A DNA stretch of 49,952 bases, taken from NCBI GenBank assembly GCA_003558435.1, contig PWLR01000217.1, positions 1-49,952 on the forward strand, read 5' to 3'. Below are positions 8,965 to 17,201 of the stretch, one piece after another. Made by a program: the position numbers and the translations under genes. Under the pieces are notes generated by a model. It had not been told where the DNA came from, searched no databases, and worked only from the letters and a program-made list of their open reading frames with translations. Position 1 is the first letter of the stretch; the number at the start of each line of letters is the position of its first letter. This DNA is from Nitriliruptoraceae bacterium. GTDB taxonomy: Bacteria; Actinomycetota; Nitriliruptoria; Nitriliruptorales; Nitriliruptoraceae.

Positions 8965-10305
8965 TCAGCCGATGCCGAGGATGGCCTGGGCGATGAGGAA
9001 GTAGATGATCAGCCCCGTGGCGTCGACCAGGGTGGTGATCAGCGGTGCGGACACCACCGCCGGGTCGATGCCGATGCGCTTGGCCACCAGCGGCAGCAAC
9101 CCGCCGGAGAACGACGCCCAGGTGCAGATCACGAACAGGGTGGAACCGATCACCAGCGCGAACTCGATGCCGAAGAACGCCCACACGATCGGGATCGCCA
9201 CCACCCCCAGCATCAGCCCGAGCAGCAACCCGACGGTGACTTCACGCTTGAGTACCCGAGGCAGGTCGGAGAAGCGGACCTCGCCGACAGCCATGGCACG
9301 GATCACCACGGTCGCGGCCTGTGAGCCGGAGTTGCCGCCGGTGTCGATCAGCAGCGGGATGAACAGCGCGAGCGCCAGGACCTCCTCGAGCGTGTCCTCG
9401 AACGCGCCCAGCACGTTGACGGTCGCGACCGCCGCGATGATCAGCACCAGAAGCCAGGTCGCCCGCTTTCTGGCCAGCTGCAGCACGGTCGCTTCCATGT
9501 AGGGCACCGTGAGCGGCTCGGCGCCACCGGAACGGATGATGTCCTCGGTCTCTTCCTGTTCGAGGATCTCCATCGCGTCGTCGACGGTGAACACCCCGAC
9601 GAGCCGGTCCTCGGTGTCGAGCACCGGCAGGGCAACCAGGTCGGCTTCCTGCATCAACCGGGCCCCGACCTCCTGGTCGTCGTCCACCCGCACCGAGTAG
9701 GTGTCGGGCCGGATCAGCTGATCGATGCGGGTCCCGGAGGTGGCCGTCACCACGTCGGGCAGGTCGACCACGCCGACCAGTCGGCGCTGGTCGTCGGTGA
9801 CCGGCAGCACCAGCACCTCGCGGGAGCGCAACCCCGCGCGGCGGACCTTGGTCAACGCGTCCGCCGCGGTCAGCGAGGCCCGCAGCGAGACGTACCGCGG
9901 GCTCATGACCCGCCCAACGGACTCCTCCGGGTAGCCGAGCAGGATGTTGGTGTTGGTGCGGGCCGCCTCCGGCAGCCCGGCCAGCAGCCGGTTGGCGACC
10001 TTGGCCGGCATCTCGTCGGTCAGCCGGGCGCGGTCGTCGGGGTCGAGGCCGAGGAACAGCTCGTTGACCGACTCGTCGGCCAGCGCATCCAGCAGCTGCT
10101 GCTGGTGGATCGGGTCGAGCGCCTCGAACACCGCCAGCGCCCGGTCCTTGGCCAGCAGACGGAACACCACCGCCCGCTCGGAGGGCTCGAGACGGGCGAG
10201 CTCGTCCGCGACGTCCAACGCGCCGTGCTCGTCGAGCCACCGGTCGATGGCGTCCAGGTCCTTGCGCGCTACGAGGTCGGTGAGGGTGATGGTGTCCTGG
10301 GTCAT
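8965..10305 (-). CDS. mgtE: Magnesium channel/transporter MgtE
   Basis: A 446-residue Mg2+ channel of the inner membrane. The N-terminal superhelical domain covers about 1-130 (DVADELARLEPSERAVVFRLL), a CBS pair follows to about 260 (MSPRYVSLRASLTAADAL; DLVALPVLDTEDRLVGVFTV), then a connecting helix and five membrane helices with the pore signature LLIDTGGNSGSQAATVVIRA. In known MgtE the cytosolic domains close the pore when Mg2+ is bound. Start ATG 10305 has AAGGAG about six bases upstream. The leader is long and carries a promoter and an M-box riboswitch, so expression should rise when Mg2+ is low, adding transcript control to channel gating. Confidence 0.96.
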   Translation of the reverse strand: MTQDTITLTDLVARKDLDAIDRWLDEHGALDVADELARLEPSERAVVFRLLAKDRALAVFEALDPIHQQQLLDALADESVNELFLGLDPDDRARLTDEMPAKVANRLLAGLPEAARTNTNILLGYPEESVGRVMSPRYVSLRASLTAADALTKVRRAGLRSREVLVLPVTDDQRRLVGVVDLPDVVTATSGTRIDQLIRPDTYSVRVDDDQEVGARLMQEADLVALPVLDTEDRLVGVFTVDDAMEILEQEETEDIIRSGGAEPLTVPYMEATVLQLARKRATWLLVLIIAAVATVNVLGAFEDTLEEVLALALFIPLLIDTGGNSGSQAATVVIRAMAVGEVRFSDLPRVLKREVTVGLLLGLMLGVVAIPIVWAFFGIEFALVIGSTLFVICTWASFSGGLLPLVAKRIGIDPAVVSAPLITTLVDATGLIIYFLIAQAILGIG

Positions 10306-10497
10306 ATCGTGCTCCTTCGAACGCCGGCGCAGAGGTGGCCGGGTCGGGTCGCGCCGCGAGCGGCCGCGAGCCCGGTTCAGGGCACGACGACCGCCACACG
10401 GCGCCTGGCTGGATGGGTAGGGCTGGGGTCCAGCGGTCTCACCTCCTCGGATGTCGCCGGACGACGAGCACGTCACCGTTCGCGCCCCGACATGCGT
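10306..10497 (-). promoter_or_regulatory. Proximal mgtE leader between hairpin and ribosome-binding site
   Basis: About 190 transcribed but untranslated bases separate the leader hairpin from the mgtE start. It contains GC-rich self-complementary stretches (near 10350-10376) and an AGGAGGTGAG sequence near 10437-10446 that resembles a ribosome-binding site, but I find no convincing short coding frame behind it. It may be part of the riboswitch expression platform. Confidence 0.4.
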
Positions 10498-10522
10498 CGA
10501 GGCCCCGAACGACGGGGCCTCG
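10498..10522 (-). terminator. Strong hairpin downstream of the M-box (candidate attenuator)
   Basis: A 10-bp perfect stem (CGAGGCCCCG pairing 10513-10522) with a 5-base loop sits about 37 bases downstream of the M-box in the mgtE leader. No U-tract follows. As the strongest isolated hairpin between aptamer and gene, it is the best candidate for the intrinsic terminator that Mg2+-bound aptamer would permit. Confidence 0.6.
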
Positions 10523-10558
10523 TGAGCGTTGACGGCACACGGCGGTGCCGACACGCGG

Positions 10559-10715
10559 CCCAGTCGTCGAGCTTCGGCACTGCGGGAGCCAGCGAACGAG
10601 GTCGCGGACCGCGCTAGGAGAAGCCTTCGTTCGGCAACCCCTGTTGACCCGTTGGCGTCTCTGGACGTTTCCGGGTGGCGGACACATCACTCCCGCAGGA
10701 GCCTCACCGAACGGG
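10559..10715 (-). ncRNA. M-box (ykoK) magnesium riboswitch
   Basis: On the minus strand, upstream of mgtE, the conserved M-box blocks appear in the right order and spacing: GGTGAGGCTCCT, CCACCCGGAAACGTCC, AGAGACGCC, AACGGGTCAACAG, then a variable arm, and the 3' block CAGTGC-CGAAGCTC-GACGA. The ends (CCCGTTCG at 10708-10715 and CGACTGGG at 10559-10566) can form the closing P1 helix with a mismatch. The element is about 157 bases, the usual size. By family it binds Mg2+ and switches off downstream Mg2+ transport genes when Mg2+ is plentiful. A promoter ends about 20 bases upstream. The identification rests on pattern recognition, not a covariance search. Confidence 0.93.
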
Positions 10716-10733
10716 TCCTGCGGTACGGGGCGC

Positions 10734-10762
10734 ATGGTGCCGAGCGACCCGACCGGCGTCAA
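10734..10762 (-). promoter_or_regulatory. Predicted sigma-70-type promoter of mgtE
   Basis: On the minus strand TTGACG (10762-10757) is followed, after exactly 17 bases, by CACCAT (10739-10734), a near-consensus -35 and an acceptable -10. The predicted transcript start is near 10727, a dozen bases before the M-box begins, which is where such a leader should start. Confidence 0.65.
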
Positions 10763-10909
10763 CCGGGCACCTCTGGGCGTGCCGCGGGCCGAGGCCGCGC
10801 GTGGGCCAGGCGATCGCCGGGTTCGAGGTCCACGGCCGACCGGGAACCGGACCCCGGGTCCGTACGGAGGGTCGGCGTACGGTCGTCACCTCGCGAACGG
10901 AGGTCGCAG

Positions 10910-11287
10910 ATGTACCGCAGGCTGCCGGAGAGTTCGGGCGACACCCTGGCCTACGCCCTCGAGGTGGAGCTGACCGAGGGCGACGTGGAGAAGCTCCAGG
11001 CCGAGCTGTCCACGGCCATCGATCAACACGGCCGGCTACGGATCCTGGTGAAGGCCGACGGGCTGGACGACATCGAGCCGTCCGCGGTCTGGCAGGACCT
11101 GAAGATGACGCCCGACTACGTGCGCGCCATCGAGCGGTTCGCCATCGTCGGCGACCAGCGGTGGCACCAGTGGCTCGCGAAGGCGACCGACACCTTCGCC
11201 GAGGCCCGGTACTTCACCCCCGACGAGTTCGCCCGGGCCTGGGAATGGGTCGAGGATCCCGAGACGTCGCCGGCCGGCGGCTCCTGA
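10910..11287 (+). CDS. SpoIIAA-like (STAS-fold) protein
   Basis: A 125-residue cytoplasmic protein resembling the SpoIIAA-like family (DUF3478 type): a central strand and helix (GRLRILVKADGLDDIEPSAVW), then a region on a query of the form VRAIERFAIVGDQRWHQWL, and an acidic end with YFTPDEFARAWEWVED. Family members have a STAS/CRAL-TRIO-like fold, but the phosphorylatable serine of true anti-anti-sigma factors is not evident, so a sigma-regulatory role should not be assumed. The start is ATG 10910 with GGAGG six bases upstream. It is divergent from mgtE across a 604-base gap that holds the mgtE promoter, M-box and leader. Confidence 0.75.
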   Translation: MYRRLPESSGDTLAYALEVELTEGDVEKLQAELSTAIDQHGRLRILVKADGLDDIEPSAVWQDLKMTPDYVRAIERFAIVGDQRWHQWLAKATDTFAEARYFTPDEFARAWEWVEDPETSPAGGS

Positions 11288-11297
11288 GGTCCACCGC

Positions 11298-12497
11298 TCA
11301 CCGTTCGCCGACGGCGACCAGCGTCTGTTCGGCGATCTCACGTTCCTCGTCGGTGGCCACGACCAGCACGGCGACGCGGCTGTCGGCAGCCTGGACCGCG
11401 GCCACGCCACCGTCCACCGCCGAGGCACGCACACCGTCGTTGCGCGCGTCGTCGACGCGGATGCCCAACAACTCGAGGTCCTGACACACCCGGCGGCGCA
11501 CACCGTCGGCGTTCTCGCCGACGCCGGCGGTGAACACCACCGCATCCAGCCGTCCGAGGACCGCCGCGTAGGCACCGAGGTACTTGCGGATCCGGTGGAC
11601 GTAGACGTCCAGGGCGAGCTGCGCGTCCTGGTCGCCACCGGCGGCCCGGGACTCGATGGTGCGCAGGTCGTTGTCGCCGCACAGCCCGATCAGCCCGCTG
11701 CGGCGGTTGAGCAACGTCTCGACCTCGTCGGGCGACATCCCCGCCTGGCGGATGAGGTGGAAGATCACCGCCGGATCGAGATCTCCCGACCGTGTCCCCA
11801 TCACCAGACCCTCCAGCGGGGACAGCCCCATGGAGGTCTCCACGCTACGACCGCCGTCGATGGCGGTGACCGAGGCGCCGTTGCCGAGGTGGAGCGTGAT
11901 CAGGGCCAGCTCCTCGAGCGGCCGGTCGAGATGTTCGGCCGCGCGCTTGGCGACGAAAGCGTGCGAGGTGCCGTGGAAGCCGTAGCGCCGGACCCCGTGG
12001 TCGCGGTGCACGTCGTCGCCGATGGCGTAGCGGTAGGCCGGTGCCGGCAGGCCGGCGTGGAACGCGGTGTCGAACACGGCCACCTGTGGCAGCTCCGGCC
12101 GCAGCTCGGTCGCCACCTCGATGCCGGTGAGGTTCGCCGGGTTGTGCAACGGCGCCAGCGGCACCTGGGCCCGGATCCGCTCGAGGACCTGCTCGTCGAT
12201 CACGGTGGGTGCCGTGAACTCCGCACCCCCGTGCACGACCCGGTGGCCGATCGCGCCCAGTTCGTCACCGAGTCCCGCCTGCTCCAGGGCCCGCACGATG
12301 GTCGCGAACCCGGACGCGTGGTCGGGCACCACCGCGTCCTCGACGGTCGGCTCGTCGGCGCCGGTGATGCGGTGCACGGCGTGACCGGCCTCCTCGCCGA
12401 TGCGCTCGACCAGCCCCGTGGCGAGTACCTGCAGGTCACTGCCGAACAGCTGGTACTTGATCGAGGAACTGCCCGAGTTGAGCACGAGTACCTGCAT
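11298..12497 (-). CDS. ackA: Acetate kinase
   Basis: A 399-residue ASKHA-fold kinase, normal length. It interconverts acetyl phosphate + ADP and acetate + ATP. Signature regions: VLVLNSGSSSIKYQLF at the start, GHRVVHGG, VFDTAFHAGLP, RYGFHGTSHAFVA, THLGNGASVTAIDGGRSVET and VFTAGVGENADGVRR. The ATG overlaps the last base of the pta stop (TGATG), so translation is coupled. Together with Pta it forms the reversible acetyl-CoA/acetate pathway. It ends ten bases from the converging SpoIIAA-like gene, leaving no room for a separate terminator. Confidence 0.97.
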   Translation of the reverse strand: MQVLVLNSGSSSIKYQLFGSDLQVLATGLVERIGEEAGHAVHRITGADEPTVEDAVVPDHASGFATIVRALEQAGLGDELGAIGHRVVHGGAEFTAPTVIDEQVLERIRAQVPLAPLHNPANLTGIEVATELRPELPQVAVFDTAFHAGLPAPAYRYAIGDDVHRDHGVRRYGFHGTSHAFVAKRAAEHLDRPLEELALITLHLGNGASVTAIDGGRSVETSMGLSPLEGLVMGTRSGDLDPAVIFHLIRQAGMSPDEVETLLNRRSGLIGLCGDNDLRTIESRAAGGDQDAQLALDVYVHRIRKYLGAYAAVLGRLDAVVFTAGVGENADGVRRRVCQDLELLGIRVDDARNDGVRASAVDGGVAAVQAADSRVAVLVVATDEEREIAEQTLVAVGER

Positions 12498-14602
12498 CAG
12501 GACGAGCCTTCCTGGGCCGCGAGGGTCTGGGCTTGCACGGCGGTGATCGTCACGGTGTTCACCACGTCGTCGACGGTGCAGCCACGGGACAGGTCGTTGA
12601 CCGGCTTGTTGAGGCCCTGCAGCACCGGACCGATGGCGGTCGCGCCCGAGGAACGCTGCACGGCCTTGTAGGTGTTGTTCCCGGTGTTGAGGTCCGGGAA
12701 GATGAACACCGTGGCGCGACCCGCGACCGCGGAACCGGGCATCTTCGCCTCACCGACGGACGCATCCACCGCCGCGTCGTACTGGATCGGACCGTCCACC
12801 TCGATGTCGGGCCGACGTTCGTGGACCAGTTCGGTGGCGCGGCGGACCTCCTCGACGGCGCGGCCCTGGCCGGACGCGCCGGTGGAGTACGACAGCATCG
12901 CGATCCGAGGCTCGATGCCGAAGGCTGCGGCCGTCTCCGCCGAGCTGATCGCGATATCGGCGAGACCCTCGGCGTCGGGCTCCGGGTTGACCGCACAGTC
13001 GCCGTAGACGAGTACCCGGTCGGCCATCAACATCAGGAACACCGACGACACGATCGACACCCCCGGCGCGGTCCGGATGATCTCGAACGCCGGCCGGATC
13101 GTGTGCTGGGTGGTGTGGGCGGCGCCGGAGACCATCCCGTCGGCGATGCCTTCGTGCACCATCATCGTGCCGAAGTAGCTGACGTCGAGCATCGCGTCGA
13201 GGGCGAACTCCTTGGAGATGCCCTTGTGCTCGCGCAGCCGGTGGTAGGTCCCGGCGAACGTCTCGCGCAGCTCCGAGGTCGCGGGATCGATGATCGCCGT
13301 GTCGCCGATGTCGATACCGAGCGCATCGACACGCGCCCGGACCTCCTCCTCGTCACCGAGCAGGGTCAGATCGACCACCTGACGGCGCATCAGCGTCTCC
13401 GTGGCGCGCAGGATGCGTTCGTCCTCCCCCTCCGGGAGCACGATGTGCCGCCGGTCGGCGCGAGCGCGTTGGAGCAGGTCGTACTCGAACATCAGCGGCG
13501 TGACCCGGTCGGTCCGGCTGACCTCGATGCGTCGCTCCAGGGCGTCGAGGTCGACGTTGGCCTCGAAGGTCCCGAGCGCCGTGTCGATCTTGCGTTCGCT
13601 ACCGGCGCGGATCACCCCCGGTACCGCGGACACGGCCTGCGCGGTGGTGTAGGTGTCGTGTGAGACGGCCAGCACCGGCACCGGGATGTCGGCCAGCCCC
13701 TCCAACAACCGCTCGACGTTCTCGTGCTGAGGGAAACCACCGGTGAGCATCAGCGCCGCGATGTTGGGGAAGGTCGTGGCCTGACGGCTGACCAGCGCAC
13801 CGATCATCACCGCTGGGCGGTCTCCCGCGACGATCAGCAGCGCGCCCTCCTCGACGTGCGAGAGCACGTTGGGCAAGCTCATGGCCGCGACCTTGATGGC
13901 CGTGACCTCACGGTCGAGGTCCGCGGCCGGTCCCCCGATCTGATCGGCGTCCAACGCGTCGATGACCTCCCGCACGGTGGGCATCCCCAACATCGGGACC
14001 TCCGGCAGCACCCACACCGGCTCGTCCGGGGCCTCGTCCCCGATCCGCGATCGGACCTCGTCGACGTCGGCGGGGTCGACCCGGTTCACCACGATCGCCG
14101 CGATCGAACAGCCCTCCCCGATCAGCGATTCACGCACGATGCGCAGGCCGTCGACGACCTCCTCGGCGTCGCGGTCGGCGCCGTTGACGAGTGCGACCAC
14201 CGGAGCGCCGAGGTTGTTGGCGATCCGGGCGTTGAGGTCGAACTCCAGTGCCGCGGCCGCTCCCGAGTAATCGGTGCCGTCGTAGAGCACGAAGTCGAAC
14301 CGATCCTCGATCCGCTTGCCGCACTCGAGGATGGTCTGGAAGACCTCGTCGGATCGCCCCCTGGCCATCAGCTCGGCGACCTCGTCGGAGCCGTAGGCGA
14401 ACAGCTCCGACGCATCCGCGTCGATCCCGTAGCGACGGCGGATCAGTTCGATGCGCGGGTCGAGTTCGCGGCTCGAGGCCACGATCGGGCGCACGTAGCC
14501 GACCGACCCAAGGCGCCGTGTCAACAGCTCCATGAGTCCGAGCGTGATGAGCGATCGGCCGGCTCGTGGCTCCAACGAGGCCAGGAAGAGACGATCTGCC
14601 AC
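12497..14602 (-). CDS. pta: Phosphate acetyltransferase, long form
   Basis: A 701-residue Pta that moves the acetyl group between CoA and phosphate. It has the long three-part layout: an N-terminal BioD-like P-loop region (1-210), a DRTGG domain (about 220-330) and the catalytic PTA/PTB domain from about 380 (ADRVLVYGDCAVNPEPDAEG, MLSYSTGASGQG, DGPIQYDAAVD, VFIFPDLNTGNNTYKAVQR, GPVLQGLNKPVNDLSRG). The P-loop reads EPRAGRS, with arginine where a nucleotide-binding lysine would sit, so ATP binding by this regulatory domain is doubtful. GTG start at 14602 with GAGAGG five bases upstream. First gene of pta-ackA. Confidence 0.96.
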   Translation of the reverse strand: MADRLFLASLEPRAGRSLITLGLMELLTRRLGSVGYVRPIVASSRELDPRIELIRRRYGIDADASELFAYGSDEVAELMARGRSDEVFQTILECGKRIEDRFDFVLYDGTDYSGAAAALEFDLNARIANNLGAPVVALVNGADRDAEEVVDGLRIVRESLIGEGCSIAAIVVNRVDPADVDEVRSRIGDEAPDEPVWVLPEVPMLGMPTVREVIDALDADQIGGPAADLDREVTAIKVAAMSLPNVLSHVEEGALLIVAGDRPAVMIGALVSRQATTFPNIAALMLTGGFPQHENVERLLEGLADIPVPVLAVSHDTYTTAQAVSAVPGVIRAGSERKIDTALGTFEANVDLDALERRIEVSRTDRVTPLMFEYDLLQRARADRRHIVLPEGEDERILRATETLMRRQVVDLTLLGDEEEVRARVDALGIDIGDTAIIDPATSELRETFAGTYHRLREHKGISKEFALDAMLDVSYFGTMMVHEGIADGMVSGAAHTTQHTIRPAFEIIRTAPGVSIVSSVFLMLMADRVLVYGDCAVNPEPDAEGLADIAISSAETAAAFGIEPRIAMLSYSTGASGQGRAVEEVRRATELVHERRPDIEVDGPIQYDAAVDASVGEAKMPGSAVAGRATVFIFPDLNTGNNTYKAVQRSSGATAIGPVLQGLNKPVNDLSRGCTVDDVVNTVTITAVQAQTLAAQEGSS

Positions 14603-14660
14603 GGGTTCCTCTCGGGTGGGGTCACTGCCCAGTCAAGCACCGGCAGCCCGCCGATGTGGG

Positions 14661-15116
14661 CTACGGGCCATCGGCACCGGCCCGGGCGGCACGGCGTCCG
14701 TCGGGGTCCGGGGCCACCAGCGGATGCTGCTCGAACGCGGCCCGCACCGCGGCCGGGATCGCCACCGAGCGTGCCTCACCCGGGGGTACCGCCACGTAGG
14801 TCAACTGCGCGACGACCACGATGCGACCCCCGACCCGGCACACGACGCACAGATCGAACGACGACGCCCCGAGCCGCGCGATGCCGACCTCCAATCCGAT
14901 GCGGTCATCGAAGCTGGCCGCTCCCCGCCAGTCGAGCTCCGCATGGACGACCATGGCGTCGAACCCGTGGCGGTCGATGGCGTCGACACCGAAGCCGAGA
15001 TGGTCGAGGAAGCGGGTGAACGCGTCGTCGACGTAGGCCAACCAGTGCGCGTTGAACACCACCCGCTGGAGATCGACCTCGCCGTAGCGGACCCGGATCT
15101 CATGCACGAACGACAC
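14661..15116 (-). CDS. Hot-dog acyl-CoA thioesterase (4-hydroxybenzoyl-CoA thioesterase type)
   Basis: A 151-residue single hot-dog protein. The N-terminal HEIRVRYGEVDLQRVVFNAHWLAY closely follows the 4HBT pattern, with Asp15 as the expected catalytic residue, and LGASSFDLCVVCRV forms the later strand pair. By family it hydrolyses short or aromatic acyl-CoA, as YbgC/YbaW-type enzymes do. The open frame extends to 15311, but GTG 15116 has AGGAG five bases before it and begins exactly at the first hot-dog strand; the extra N-terminus has no family counterpart. Downstream end lies 58 bases before the pta start on the same strand, so the two may be co-transcribed. Confidence 0.85.
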   Translation of the reverse strand: MSFVHEIRVRYGEVDLQRVVFNAHWLAYVDDAFTRFLDHLGFGVDAIDRHGFDAMVVHAELDWRGAASFDDRIGLEVGIARLGASSFDLCVVCRVGGRIVVVAQLTYVAVPPGEARSVAIPAAVRAAFEQHPLVAPDPDGRRAARAGADGP

Positions 15117-15282
15117 ATCGTCTCCTGTCCCATCGGTCCACACCTGCGCGTTGATGACGCGGATGCTGTGCGCGGAGCGAGCAGCATCTCGCATCACCGT
15201 AGGAGCCGTCCACCGACCCCCGTTGTCCGGACAGCAACCCATCCAGCGCAGCGACGACGCTGCTCCACCGTGCGAGGGCCCC

Positions 15283-15525
15283 ATGACCATGCTCGCCACC
15301 GTCCCACCCATCTGCCTGGGTCAGCTGGTGACCATCCGCAGCCAGGACGAGGACCTCCCGGGCACCGTGGTCGAGCTGGCACCCCTCGACGGTTCGCGAT
15401 GGGAGATCTGGGTCGAGGTGCTCGCGAGCTTCGGTATCGGCACTTCACGCCACATCGTGGACGGTTCCGGACACGAGGTCGACCTGCGGCCGCGCAGCCT
15501 CGCGCTGGTCTGCATCGGAGCCTGA
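15283..15525 (+). CDS. Small conserved-looking protein of unknown function
   Basis: An 80-residue protein, divergent from the thioesterase gene. The ATG at 15283 follows GAGGG at a normal distance; a second ATG two codons later is possible. The sequence alternates hydrophobic and polar residues (GQLVTIRSQDEDLPGTVVEL, RWEIWVEVLASFGIG), suggesting a small beta-barrel, perhaps PilZ- or SH3-like, but no diagnostic motif is present. No signal peptide or membrane segment is seen. I do not recognise it. Codon third positions are GC-rich as in neighbours, which supports real coding. Confidence 0.6.
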   Translation: MTMLATVPPICLGQLVTIRSQDEDLPGTVVELAPLDGSRWEIWVEVLASFGIGTSRHIVDGSGHEVDLRPRSLALVCIGA

Positions 15526-15550
15526 CGGGAGCAGGCCGAGGGCCGGGGGT

Positions 15551-17104
15551 TCATCGCCGGGGGTTCATCGTCACCCGTAGCTCGTGTTTCGACCCATCGA
15601 GGTTGGTCACGTGGAAGGTGACCACCGCAGGCAGCTGGGTGGAGCCCCGGACCCACAGCATCCTGGCTTCGGCTCCCTGACCGAGCCGGTTCAGCACGCC
15701 CGGGCTGCCCGGAGCCAGCACGAACGTCGAGGCATCACGCTGGGCACTCGGCACGAACTCGTAGCCGCTCGGCCGGTTGAGGTAGCGCACGAACTCCGCG
15801 ACGATCCGCTCCGTGGCGTCACCGGGATCAGGATCCACCTCCGGGTCGGGCTCGGGGTCCGTCGGCTCGGGGTCGGGCTCGGGGTCCGTCGGCTCGGGGT
15901 CCGGGTCCGGCTCCGGGTCCGGGTCCGGTTCGGGCTCGGGGTCCGGCACCACCGGCCCCGGATCCACCGGCCCAGGGTCCACCGGCTCGGGGTCCGGCAC
16001 CACCGGCTCGGGGTCCGTCGGCTCGGGCTCGGGGTCCGTCGGCTCCGGGTCCGGCTCGGGCACCACCGGCCCGGGGTCCACCGGTTCGGGGTCCGGCACC
16101 ACCGGCCCAGGATCCACCGGCTCGGGCACCACCGGCCCCGGATCCACCGGCTCGGGGTCCCGCGGCTCGGGCTCCGGCACCACCGGATCCGAACCTGTGA
16201 CCGGCGGCTCCACACCTGGTGGGGTTTCCGGCGCAGGCTCGTCGGGCGCGACCCCCGGCGCGGCAACCATCGGCGGCGACGACTCAGGCGACGACTCAGG
16301 CGTTGAGGGGCCCGGCCCTGAGGGGCCCGGGGCCAATGGCAGGGAGGGCGGCCCCGTGAGCGACTCGAACGGCGATGCCAGCGGGTCGGGCTGATCCGTC
16401 GGCCCCGACGGATCCTGTTCGGCTGACCCCTCACCGGGAGCGTTCTCGACCTCAGGAGCCCCCTCGAAGACCTCGGCCGCATCCTGTTCACCTCCGACCG
16501 GCGCGTCGCTGGCCGAGGTGGGGGCCTCCGGCGGGAGGCGATCGTCGCTGCTCTGGGAGGCCATGACGCCGAAGGTCACCGCCCCCGCCACCGCGATGGC
16601 GCCCACGATGGCCGCCGTGGTGCCGCCGATGCCCCCGATCACGCCGATCACGCCCGTCACCAACCCCGTGCCCCCGATCGAACCCGCACCGGCCGCGCCG
16701 GTGGCCGCACCGCCCACGCCGAGCCCTCCTCCTGCGCCGCCCGCGACCCCGCCGCCACCCGCGGTGCCGCCGGTCGCGCCCACGCCCACGCCGCCGGCTC
16801 CCGAACCACCGGCCGCGCCCCCACCGGAACCGCCCGCACCCCCGCCGGACCCCGCAGCCGCAGCCGCACCACCGGCTCCGGAGGCCCCGACGCCTCCGAG
16901 TGCCGCCACCCCTTGCCAGACCCCGTCGAACCCCGGGGGCAGCACCTGGCCGGTGAGCGCGCCGACCTCGGCGAGCTCACCCGTCAGCTGTGCCGCCAGC
17001 TCGACCAACGCGGGGTCGAGACCGATCGCGACACCATCGATCGACTGGCCCGCGCGCAGCGCGGTGACCAGCTCCTCGACGAGCGTCAGCTCGGCATCCG
17101 TCAT
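15551..17104 (-). CDS. Membrane-anchored Gly-rich / Pro-Asp-repeat protein, candidate anti-sigma factor
   Basis: A 517-residue protein built of unlike parts: a helical N-terminal segment (1-70), a Gly/Ala-rich stretch (71-145), one likely membrane span (about 146-181, LVTGVIGVIGGIGG then AAIVGAIAVAGAVTF), an acidic Ser/Pro region, a long low-complexity repeat of units like PVDPGPVVPEP and DPEPTDPEP (about 290-425), and a compact C-terminal domain of about 90 residues (ERIVAEFVRYLNRPSGYEFV to the end). Topology suggests the N-terminus inside and the repeat as an extracytoplasmic stalk for the C-terminal domain. It lies directly downstream of an ECF-type sigma gene, the usual place for an anti-sigma factor, but no ZAS or RskA motif is visible. 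Start ATG 17104 with AGGAG 11 bases upstream. Confidence 0.75.
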   Translation of the reverse strand: MTDAELTLVEELVTALRAGQSIDGVAIGLDPALVELAAQLTGELAEVGALTGQVLPPGFDGVWQGVAALGGVGASGAGGAAAAAGSGGGAGGSGGGAAGGSGAGGVGVGATGGTAGGGGVAGGAGGGLGVGGAATGAAGAGSIGGTGLVTGVIGVIGGIGGTTAAIVGAIAVAGAVTFGVMASQSSDDRLPPEAPTSASDAPVGGEQDAAEVFEGAPEVENAPGEGSAEQDPSGPTDQPDPLASPFESLTGPPSLPLAPGPSGPGPSTPESSPESSPPMVAAPGVAPDEPAPETPPGVEPPVTGSDPVVPEPEPRDPEPVDPGPVVPEPVDPGPVVPDPEPVDPGPVVPEPDPEPTDPEPEPTDPEPVVPDPEPVDPGPVDPGPVVPDPEPEPDPDPEPDPDPEPTDPEPDPEPTDPEPDPEVDPDPGDATERIVAEFVRYLNRPSGYEFVPSAQRDASTFVLAPGSPGVLNRLGQGAEARMLWVRGSTQLPAVVTFHVTNLDGSKHELRVTMNPRR

Positions 17105-17121
17105 GCGGTTGTTCGCTCCTG

Positions 17122-17140
17122 GCAGCCGAGGTTCGGCTGC
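17122..17140 (-). promoter_or_regulatory. Hairpin between sigma gene and its downstream partner
   Basis: An 8-bp perfect stem (GCAGCCGA with its complement) and 3-base loop lies 61 bases after the sigma stop and just before the AGGAG site of the next gene. It could lower read-through, protect mRNA or set the expression ratio of the two proteins. Confidence 0.45.
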
Positions 17141-17201
17141 TGTGGGTACAACGGGGTTGGGCTGGCGATCCCTACGGACGAACGATCACCTGATCCGACG
17201 A

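Noticed and set aside
10430-10450. AGGAGGTGAG sequence first considered as the M-box core
   Set aside because: The following conserved blocks are missing here; a full match to the M-box lies at 10559-10715.
10818-10845. GGTTCGA sequence as the T-arm of a tRNA
   Set aside because: No acceptor or anticodon stems can be formed around it on either strand.
15830-16190. Dense short repeats resembling a CRISPR or minisatellite array
   Set aside because: They are codon-periodic Pro/Asp/Glu/Val repeats within the membrane protein gene; there is no constant repeat-spacer spacing.
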